5,813 bases of DNA from UBA1172 sp049889655 (GTDB lineage: Bacteria; Pseudomonadota; Alphaproteobacteria; Puniceispirillales; UBA1172), in assembly GCA_049889655.1 (NCBI GenBank), contig JBMHCY010000017.1, forward strand, positions 1-5,813. The letters run 5' to 3'. Of the stretch, positions 1 through 5,165 are shown one piece after another (position 1 is the first letter of the stretch; every line of letters begins with the position of its first letter). The notes beneath the pieces were generated by a model. It was not told where the DNA came from. It made no database searches and was given only the letters and a program-made list of their open reading frames with translations. Both the position numbers and the translations under genes were made by a program.

Positions 1-93
1 TTCAGCGGCAGCAGCTTCAGCTTCAGCGGCAGCTTCGGCTTCGGCAGCGGCAGCTTCAGCAGCGGCAGCAGCGGCTTCTGCGGCTTCGGCCTC
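1..93 (-). repeat. Ala/Glu low-complexity tail of rpsP
   Basis: These 31 codons (S16 residues 105-135) encode only alanine and glutamate, using GCT, GCC, GCA and almost only GAA. The result is an imperfect trinucleotide-type repeat that runs into the window edge. Such a peptide would be helical and acidic, and would extend from the folded S16 core. Tract length could vary between strains by slippage; that is inference. Confidence 0.85.
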
Positions 94-405
94 ACGTTCC
101 TGGCGCTTCTGGCCCGGTGCGGATTTCTTCGGCTGATCGCGGATGACTGGTGCATCCATCAGGCCGAGGCCTGCCATCATCTTGTGCACCCGTTCGGTCG
201 GCTTGGCGCCTTTTGACATCCAGTATTTGGCGCGCTCACCATCGAGTGTCAGCCGTTCCGGATGATCCTTCGGCACCATCGGGTTGTAGGAACCCAGGCG
301 TTCAACGAAACGGCCGTCACGGGGTGCCGAGGCTTCGGCAACGACGATACGGTAATAAGGCCGCTTTTTCGCGCCACCACGGGCCAGTCTGATTTTAAGA
401 GCCAT
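1..405 (-). CDS. rpsP: 30S ribosomal protein S16, C-terminus cut by window edge
   Basis: S16 binds 16S rRNA in the body of the small subunit and is needed for its assembly. The translation starts MALKIRLARGGAKKRPYYRI and continues with VVAEASAPRDGRFVERLGSYNP at about residues 21-42, the conserved S16 core, which ends near residue 85. From residue 105 to the window edge (residue 135) the chain holds only Ala (22) and Glu (9), and no stop codon is reached. E. coli S16 is about 82 residues; long charged or Ala-rich tails are known in alphaproteobacterial S16. The start ATG at 405-403 has a purine-rich Shine-Dalgarno AAGGAAAGGA just upstream. The gene lies 52 bases after ffh on the same strand, with no terminator visible between them, so the two are probably co-transcribed; rimM, trmD and rplS would be expected beyond the left edge. 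Identity is near certain; the true length is unknown. Confidence 0.97.
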   Translation of the reverse strand, partial: MALKIRLARGGAKKRPYYRIVVAEASAPRDGRFVERLGSYNPMVPKDHPERLTLDGERAKYWMSKGAKPTERVHKMMAGLGLMDAPVIRDQPKKSAPGQKRQEREAEAAEAAAAAAEAAAAEAEAAAEAEAAAAE

Positions 406-457
406 GTCTTTTCCTTTCCTTGATATCAAAGACCTGTTTGTTTCGGCAGAAAGCGTT

Positions 458-1963
458 CTACCGTTTCTTTTTTCCCTTGCGGGGCATCATGCCTCCGGGA
501 AATCCTTTGCCCCCCATGCCGCCACCAAGGCCGGGGAGACCACCACCAAGACCGGGCATACCGCCGCCAAGCCCAGGCATACCGCCACCGAGACCCGGGG
601 CATCGGGGGCATTGCCGCCGCCACCGCCGAGCATTGAGGCAAGGGCGGCCGGATCACCGCCGCCCATCTTGCCGAGGCGCTTCATCATCTTCGCCATGTC
701 CTGATACTGTTTGACCAGTTTGTTGACCTCCTGCACCGATGTCCCCGACCCGGCAGCAATGCGTTTGCGGCGCGACGCGTTGAGCAGTGCGACCTGCACC
801 CGTTCACGTTTGGTCATCGATAGGATGATGGCTTCCTGACGGCTGAAATGGCTGTCATCAAGACCGGCGGCTTCGATCTGGCTTTTAAGTTTGCCGATAC
901 CGGGCAGCATCCCCATGAGACCGCCCATGCCGCCCATCTTCTTGAGCTGGCGCAACTGGCTGAGAAAATCGTTCATGTCGAACTGGCCCTTGGCCATCCG
1001 CTTGGCCATGCGGTCAGCTTCATCAGCCTCGATAGTCTCCGCTGCCTTTTCGACCAGCCCGACGACATCGCCCATGCCAAGAATACGGCCCGCCATCCGT
1101 TCAGGATTGAATTCTTCAAGCGCATCCTGCTTTTCACCGACCCCGAGAAACTTGATCGGACAGCCTGTCACATGACGGATCGAAAGGGCGGCACCACCGC
1201 GGCTGTCACCATCAGCACGGGTCAGGACAACGCCGGTGATCCCCACCGCATCGCGGAAGGCTTCCGCTGTGGTGACGGCATCCTGACCAGTCAGCGCATC
1301 GGCAACCAGCAGCACTTCGGCAGGATTGGCGACGCTGTTGACTTCACGCACCTCATTCATCAGGGCTTCATCAACCGTTGTCCGGCCGGCGGTATCGAGG
1401 ATCAGCACATCGGCGGATTGCAGTTTGGCTGCCTGCAAGGCGCGTTTGGTGATCGCCACCGGCGTATCGGAAGCCTGTTCCGGCAGAACCGCCACATCAG
1501 CTTCACCACCAAGGAGACGCAGCTGTTCGCGGGCGGCAGGCCTTGTCACATCGAGGGAGGCCAGCATGACGGATTTTTTCTGCTTGGCCTTCAGGAGCCG
1601 GGCGAGTTTGCCGGTTGTTGTCGTTTTACCCGAACCCTGCAGGCCGACCATCAGGATCACCGCCGGGGGGGTTGTGTTGAGATTGAGCGGGGCATCACCC
1701 GGGCCCAGGGTTTCCACCAGCGCGTCATGGACGATCTTGACGACCATCTGCCCAGGTTTGACGGATTTGAGCACATCCTGGCCAACCGCCTCATTCCGGA
1801 CCTTGTCGATGAAGGACTTGACTACGGGCAGGGCAACATCGGCTTCGAGCAGGGCACGCCGCACATCACGCAGGGCGGCGTCGACATCGCCTTCCGTCAG
1901 CGCCCCGCGACCGCGCAGGGCATCAAGGGCATCACCCAGTTTTGTGCTCAGGCTTTCAAACAT
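458..1963 (-). CDS. ffh: Signal recognition particle protein Ffh (SRP54 GTPase)
   Basis: Ffh binds 4.5S RNA and the signal sequences of nascent membrane proteins, then docks with FtsY at the inner membrane. The N domain begins MFESLSTKLGDALDALRGRG. The GTPase domain shows G1 GLQGSGKTTT (residues 107-116), G3 DTAGR (190-194), G4 as TRAD (248-251) followed by GDSRGG, and the closing GVGEKQDALEEF (274-285). The M domain follows from about 297, with the Met/Gly-rich finger loop at 341-359, SMTKRER (382-388) and the RNA-binding helix region SRRKRIAAGSG (397-407). The tail has four heptads near PGLGGGM (456-483) and ends RKGKKKR. At 501 residues it is longer than the roughly 450 of E. coli Ffh, mainly because of this tail. 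An in-frame ATG lies 10 codons upstream (1993), but the family start and the Shine-Dalgarno AAGGGGAAGG at 1971-1980, 7 bases before the ATG at 1963, favour the start given. Confidence 0.98.
   Translation of the reverse strand: MFESLSTKLGDALDALRGRGALTEGDVDAALRDVRRALLEADVALPVVKSFIDKVRNEAVGQDVLKSVKPGQMVVKIVHDALVETLGPGDAPLNLNTTPPAVILMVGLQGSGKTTTTGKLARLLKAKQKKSVMLASLDVTRPAAREQLRLLGGEADVAVLPEQASDTPVAITKRALQAAKLQSADVLILDTAGRTTVDEALMNEVREVNSVANPAEVLLVADALTGQDAVTTAEAFRDAVGITGVVLTRADGDSRGGAALSIRHVTGCPIKFLGVGEKQDALEEFNPERMAGRILGMGDVVGLVEKAAETIEADEADRMAKRMAKGQFDMNDFLSQLRQLKKMGGMGGLMGMLPGIGKLKSQIEAAGLDDSHFSRQEAIILSMTKRERVQVALLNASRRKRIAAGSGTSVQEVNKLVKQYQDMAKMMKRLGKMGGGDPAALASMLGGGGGNAPDAPGLGGGMPGLGGGMPGLGGGLPGLGGGMGGKGFPGGMMPRKGKKKR
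515..598 (-). repeat. Four 21-bp tandem units in the ffh tail
   Basis: Four consecutive 7-codon units encode PGLGGGM, PGLGGGM, PGLGGGL and PGLGGGM (Ffh residues 456-483). The DNA units are similar but not identical. They lie between the conserved M domain and the basic C-terminal end. Gly/Met-rich tails after the M domain are common in Ffh; the regular tandem form suggests growth by duplication. Confidence 0.85.
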
Positions 1964-1970
1964 GGCCCGG

Positions 1971-1980
1971 CCTTCCCCTT
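1971..1980 (-). promoter_or_regulatory. Shine-Dalgarno site that decides the ffh start
   Basis: On the minus strand this reads AAGGGGAAGG and ends 7 bases before the ATG at 1963. It lies inside the reading frame if the upstream ATG at 1993 or 1984 is used, so it argues for the internal Met, which also begins the conserved family N-terminus MFESLS. Confidence 0.75.
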
Positions 1981-2080
1981 TCATCGGGTTCAATCGTTTC
2001 TGCGGCTGCCTGTCAGTCCAAGCGGTATTGCGCCTGTGCCTGAAACTCAGGGACAGACGGAACCCGTCAAGGTCTGGCTT

Positions 2081-2109
2081 TTGACGTGCCGTGAATGTGC
2101 CTCTACATC
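2081..2109 (+). promoter_or_regulatory. Candidate promoter for the DUF218 gene
   Basis: TTGACG at 2081-2086 (5 of 6 to the sigma-70 -35 consensus) is followed after exactly 17 bases by TACATC at 2104-2109 (3 of 6 to the -10 consensus). Transcription would begin near 2116 and give a leader of about 75 bases before the start codon. The -10 is weak, so this is a candidate only. Confidence 0.4.
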
Positions 2110-2132
2110 ACGCATCTGGCCCTGAATGTCAA
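2104..2132 (-). promoter_or_regulatory. Candidate ffh-rpsP promoter, -35 element
   Basis: On the minus strand TTGACA, a perfect -35 hexamer, occupies 2132-2127. Seventeen bases further is GATGTA (2109-2104), a poor -10 with 2 of 6 matches. It is the complement of the proposed -10 of the divergent gene, so the two candidate promoters would share one hexamer. If used, it gives ffh a leader of about 130 bases. The weak -10 keeps confidence low. Confidence 0.3.
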
Positions 2133-2165
2133 GTCATGATGGCCATGGGGGGCTGTTTCCGGCAT

Positions 2166-2190
2166 AATTCCCAGCGATTGTCTGGGAGTT
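2166..2190 (+). promoter_or_regulatory. Hairpin enclosing the DUF218 ribosome binding site
   Basis: AATTCCCAG (2166-2174) pairs with CTGGGAGTT (2182-2190) across a 7-base loop, giving nine pairs including one U-G. The Shine-Dalgarno GGGAG (2184-2188) lies wholly in the 3' arm, directly before the start codons at 2193 and 2196. The folded form would hide the site from the ribosome. No T-run follows, so it is not an intrinsic terminator. That it regulates is inference. Confidence 0.5.
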
Positions 2191-2192
2191 TG

Positions 2193-2981
2193 ATGATGGG
2201 TGTTCTGGCCGGGATCGTTCATTTTTTGCTGGAGCCGCTGCATATCACACTTCTGCTTGTCCTGTGCCTTGTGATGATGGTCTGGCACAAGGGGCGCGGT
2301 CGGCAACGCCGGTGGATCCGGATTATCGGGGTCATGGTGCTTGTCTGGGCCGGCAATCTCGCCCTGCCCGTGGTTCCCTATTACATGGTCATGGTGCTCG
2401 AAAACCGGTTCCCTGCAGGGGATGACAGCAATCTCAACCTGATCATCATCCTCGGGGGCTGGCAGGGAGACGGGCTGGTTCAGGCCAAACGGGGCGGGGT
2501 TGGCTATGGCAGTGCCGCCGACCGCTTGCTGCACGGGCTGTATATTGCCCGCCGCAACCCCCAGGCCGAGGTCATTCTTTCCGGCGGGCTCAAGACCTAT
2601 GCCGACGGGCTGTCGGAAGAGGAAATCAGCCGGGCGGCGCTTGATCAGTTGGGGCGCAGCGACCCGCGTTTCAGGATCGAGGGTGTTTCCACCAACACCT
2701 TTGAAAATGCTGTCGAGACCTTGCGCGGGATCAGTACGGATGGCCGCATCGGGCTCGTGACCTCGGCCGCGCATATGCCAAGGTCGATGGGTGTCTTCCG
2801 GGCCCAGGGCCTCAACCCGATCCCCCTGCCGACAGATTTCCAAACCACCGGCGGGCATCCGCATTGGCGCCTGCTTTACAGAAATGGTGGTGATTTGACC
2901 CGCAGGGCGTTCCGGGAATGGGTGGGGCTTATCGCCTACCGGCTCATGGGGCGGAGCAATGCGCTCTTTCCCGGGCCGTAA
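2193..2981 (+). CDS. Membrane-anchored DUF218 protein, ElyC/SanA/YdcF type
   Basis: The 262-residue product has two hydrophobic segments (about 16-31 and 43-68) joined by a basic loop KGRGRQRRW, then a DUF218 domain. Family marks are LIIILGG (83-89), ADRLLHGLYIARRNP (109-123), VILSGG (127-132), a GVSTNTFENA motif (164-173), GLVTSAAHMPRSMGVFRAQG (187-206) and IPLPTDF (210-216), then REWVGLIAYR (241-250). Length and layout fit E. coli ElyC (about 259 residues), implicated in envelope and peptidoglycan precursor metabolism; the reaction is not established, and other DUF218 subfamilies are possible. The frame opens at 2091, but upstream ATGs lack a ribosome binding site. GGGAG at 2184-2188 serves the paired ATGs at 2193 and 2196; spacing of 7 favours 2196, so the first Met may not be used. 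It is a lone gene, divergent from ffh and ending 12 bases from the convergent ATPase gene. Confidence 0.87.
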   Translation: MMGVLAGIVHFLLEPLHITLLLVLCLVMMVWHKGRGRQRRWIRIIGVMVLVWAGNLALPVVPYYMVMVLENRFPAGDDSNLNLIIILGGWQGDGLVQAKRGGVGYGSAADRLLHGLYIARRNPQAEVILSGGLKTYADGLSEEEISRAALDQLGRSDPRFRIEGVSTNTFENAVETLRGISTDGRIGLVTSAAHMPRSMGVFRAQGLNPIPLPTDFQTTGGHPHWRLLYRNGGDLTRRAFREWVGLIAYRLMGRSNALFPGP

Positions 2982-2993
2982 GCCGAGACGCGG

Positions 2994-4043
2994 TTATTTC
3001 AGGCCCTGCTGGTCCCCGAGATCATACCGCACCAGGGCCTTCAGCACGGCTTTCATGCTGATCGTCCCCACCGTTTTGCCGTTCTCCTGAGCGGTGAAAT
3101 TGCGGTTGATATCACCCTCTGCCAGGGCAATCAGGGCTTCGAGCGAAATGCGGGCATCAACGGTTTCGTCGGATTTTTTCGGCTTGCCCCTGGCATCCAT
3201 GATCGACCGGACTTTCAGCACCCGGGCACGGTTGATGTCGCTGACAAACTCCTCAATATAGGGGTCGCTGGGGTTGAGCAGAATATTCTGCGGCTCGCCC
3301 TGCTGAACGATAAACCCATCCTTCAGGATCACGAGGTGATCAGCCAGTTTGAGCGCTTCATCGAGATCATGGGTGATGAAGACGATGGTCTTGTGCAGGT
3401 CCTGCTGCAGCTCGAGAAGCAGATCCTGCATTGAAGTTCTGATCAGCGGATCAAGGGCGGAGAACGCCTCATCCATGAGCATGATCTCAGCGTTGGAGGT
3501 CAGCGCCCGGGCCAGCCCGACACGCTGCTGCATACCGCCGGAGAGCTGATGAGGATAGGCGTTTTCATTGCCGGTGAGCCCGACCCTGTCGATCCAGCGG
3601 CGGGCATCATCGGCCGATGCTGTGAGATCCTGCCCGCGAACCTGTGGGGCAAGCAGCGTGTTTTCCAGCACCGTCCGGTGCGGCAGCAATGCGAATTTCT
3701 GGAAGACCATGGACATTTGTGTCTGCCGCAACCGGCGCAGCTGGCCGCTGTCATAGGCCATGATATTGTCACCATCGAGCATGATCTCCCCGGCGGTTGG
3801 TTCGATCAGCCGGTTGAGATGCCGGATCAATGTTGATTTACCCGAACCCGAAAGCCCCATGATGACAGTGATCAGCCCCGGTTCTATATCAATATTGATG
3901 TTATTGAGGCCAATGACATGGCCTGTCTTTTTCTGCACTTCCGCCTTGTCGATCCCGTCATGGAGAAGCGGCAGTACCGACATCGGATCATCACCGAAAA
4001 TCTTGTAGAGATTGCGAACCGTAATTTTGGCTGATTGTTCCAT
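2994..4043 (-). CDS. proV: ABC transporter ATPase, glycine betaine/choline type (ProV-like)
   Basis: This is the nucleotide-binding subunit that powers the importer at the inner face of the membrane. Walker A is GLSGSGKST (63-71), the Q-loop is FQKFALLPHRTVLEN (114-128), the signature is LSGGMQQR (167-174), Walker B is IMLMDEAFSALDPL (187-200) and the switch histidine is H225 in FITHDLDEA. The N-terminal NLYKIFG and the insertion before Walker A (about 15-45) are typical of the ProV/OpuAA branch. After about residue 275 only some 75 residues remain, with one CBS-like end (GKTVGTISMKAVLKAL, 322-337), against a tandem CBS pair in the 400-residue E. coli ProV. The length resembles the ChoV choline ATPases. 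AAAGAGG lies 5 bases before the ATG. It is the last gene of the X-W-V operon, 26 bases after the permease. Family is sure; the exact substrate is not. Confidence 0.93.
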   Translation of the reverse strand: MEQSAKITVRNLYKIFGDDPMSVLPLLHDGIDKAEVQKKTGHVIGLNNINIDIEPGLITVIMGLSGSGKSTLIRHLNRLIEPTAGEIMLDGDNIMAYDSGQLRRLRQTQMSMVFQKFALLPHRTVLENTLLAPQVRGQDLTASADDARRWIDRVGLTGNENAYPHQLSGGMQQRVGLARALTSNAEIMLMDEAFSALDPLIRTSMQDLLLELQQDLHKTIVFITHDLDEALKLADHLVILKDGFIVQQGEPQNILLNPSDPYIEEFVSDINRARVLKVRSIMDARGKPKKSDETVDARISLEALIALAEGDINRNFTAQENGKTVGTISMKAVLKALVRYDLGDQQGLK

Positions 4044-4069
4044 GGGGGCCTCTTTGCTGGCGATGGCGG

Positions 4070-5083
4070 CTAGACCTTGCGCGATTCATCGACCCGGGCA
4101 AGAGCCGATTTCGACACCCGGTCAAGAATGATGGCAAGCAGGACAATCCCAAAACCGGCAACAAAGCCGACACCGAGACGCAGGTTGTTAATGCCGTCAA
4201 GCACCAGCGTTCCCAGCCCCGGGGCAGAGACCAGCGAGGCGATCACCACCATGGCGAGGCTCATCATGATTGTCTGGTTGACCCCGGCCATGATATTCGG
4301 CAAAGCCAGCGGAATTTCGACATTGATCAGTTTCTGCCGACCGGTCATGCCATAGGCATCGGCCGCTTCAATGACATCACGGTCCACCAGCCGGATCCCC
4401 AGATCGGTCAACCGGATCACCGGAACGATCGAATAGAGAATAATGGCGAGACCATAGAGTTTCGGTTCAGTGATCTTGAACAGGAAGATCAGCGGGATCA
4501 GATAGACGAAAGTCGGCAAGGTCTGCAGCATATCGAGAATCGGGATGATCATCCGCCGGGCGTTGTCGTTTTTCGACATCAGAATGCCGATGGGCACGCC
4601 AAACAGCGTACAGAGCACCGTGCAGACAAAAATGATCGACAGGGTCTGGATCGCGTAGCCGTAGTGATCGGTAAACAGGAAGAAGACGAAACTGATCCCG
4701 ACAAAACTGCTTATTTTCCAGGATTTCGACGCCATCAGCGTGCCCAGAAGAATCAGGGGCACAAGACACCACCAGGGCAGCGAGGTAAACAGCGAAAGCG
4801 CCGAATCAAGCGCCCAGGAAAGCGGCTGGGTCAGCGGATCGAGCACCAGCCGCAAGGCCGGCCGGATGGCTAGAAACCCGTCTTCCAGCGACGCTGTCAG
4901 ATCGCGTGTCTGGGGAATGGCCGCACAGGCTTTATGAAGATTGTCGAGGGAGGGGAACGGGACTTCCCACCAGGCCAGATCATCGCCTTTCAGCTGACGC
5001 AGCGAGACCAGTGATTTGGTTTTCGTCTCATCGCACCATTCGCGCAGACCAAGAAGGTCAAAGATGCCGGAATAGCGGGCCAT
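4070..5083 (-). CDS. proW: ABC transporter permease, glycine betaine/choline type (ProW-like)
   Basis: The 337-residue product forms the membrane channel of the importer. About 100 mostly hydrophilic N-terminal residues precede hydrophobic segments near 103-118, 124-138, 146-170, 180-203, 208-225, 272-288 and 305-321. The ABC permease coupling (EAA) motif is at 239-263: EAADAYGMTGRQ, then IPLALPNIMAGVNQT, close to the ProW form. The long N-terminal tail is also a ProW trait, since E. coli ProW has a similar one. An ATG three codons upstream (5092) directly abuts AGAGG, which leaves no spacing. The same AGAGG is 9 bases from the ATG at 5083, so that start is preferred (MARYSGIFDLLG). The binding-protein gene ends 82 bases upstream, with two possible hairpins between, and the ATPase gene follows after 26 bases. 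Function class is secure; substrate is inferred from the neighbours. Confidence 0.92.
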   Translation of the reverse strand: MARYSGIFDLLGLREWCDETKTKSLVSLRQLKGDDLAWWEVPFPSLDNLHKACAAIPQTRDLTASLEDGFLAIRPALRLVLDPLTQPLSWALDSALSLFTSLPWWCLVPLILLGTLMASKSWKISSFVGISFVFFLFTDHYGYAIQTLSIIFVCTVLCTLFGVPIGILMSKNDNARRMIIPILDMLQTLPTFVYLIPLIFLFKITEPKLYGLAIILYSIVPVIRLTDLGIRLVDRDVIEAADAYGMTGRQKLINVEIPLALPNIMAGVNQTIMMSLAMVVIASLVSAPGLGTLVLDGINNLRLGVGFVAGFGIVLLAIILDRVSKSALARVDESRKV

Positions 5084-5091
5084 GTCAGCCA

Positions 5092-5114
5092 TCCTCTGTT
5101 ATGCGGTCAAAGGA
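5092..5114 (-). promoter_or_regulatory. Possible hairpin over the proW ribosome binding site
   Basis: On the minus strand TCCTTT (5114-5109) can pair with AGAGGA (5097-5092) across an 11-base loop, giving six pairs including one U-G. The 3' arm is the Shine-Dalgarno of proW. It sits immediately 3' of the stronger hairpin at 5117-5144. The stem is short, so stability is doubtful. Confidence 0.3.
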
Positions 5115-5116
5115 GG

Positions 5117-5144
5117 TGACCAGGCCCGAAGCCGGGCCTGATCA
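5117..5144 (-). promoter_or_regulatory. 12-bp hairpin between proX and proW
   Basis: In the operon transcript TGATCAGGCCCG pairs with CGGGCCTGGTCA around the 4-base loop GCTT, giving twelve pairs with one U-G. It begins 21 bases after the stop codon of the binding-protein gene. No U-run follows (the next bases are CCTCCTTTG), so it is not a classical terminator. Hairpins at this place in binding-protein operons, as between malE and malF in E. coli, protect the upstream message from 3' exonucleases and keep the binding protein in excess. The structure is seen directly; that role is inferred. Confidence 0.7.
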
Positions 5145-5165
5145 TGGTGGTTAGGCAAGACGCCC

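Noticed and set aside
420..429. Palindrome TTGATATCAA between ffh and rpsP
   Set aside because: Ten bases with no loop and next to the rpsP ribosome binding site; too short to call an operator without comparison.
1964..1993. Upstream in-frame ATGs as the ffh start
   Set aside because: The Shine-Dalgarno AAGGGGAAGG lies inside this extension and is well placed for the ATG at 1963, which begins the conserved family N-terminus.
848..2125. A 425-codon open frame on the plus strand, antisense to ffh
   Set aside because: It lies opposite the highly conserved ffh, has no ribosome binding site, and its translation is rich in His, Gln and Arg and resembles no family I know. It is a reading-frame shadow of GC-rich codons.
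2091..2192. Longer N-terminus for the DUF218 protein from the ATG at 2091
   Set aside because: There is no ribosome binding site there, the extra 34 residues are not membrane-like or family-like, and the region holds the candidate promoters and the hairpin.
2103..2864. A 253-codon open frame on the minus strand, antisense to the DUF218 gene
   Set aside because: The opposite strand has clear DUF218 motifs over the same span; this frame has Pro/His-rich antisense-like composition and no start signal.
3001..3040. Inverted repeat AGGCCCTG / CAGGGCCT as a terminator for the importer operon
   Set aside because: It lies inside the last codons of the ATPase gene with a 24-base loop and no T-run, so it is likely chance in GC-rich coding DNA.
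5143..5154. A small plus-strand gene using the AAAGGAGGTGA at 5109-5119
   Set aside because: The nearest ATG (5143) is more than 20 bases away from the site, and the GTG within the site has no spacing; no family-like peptide follows.
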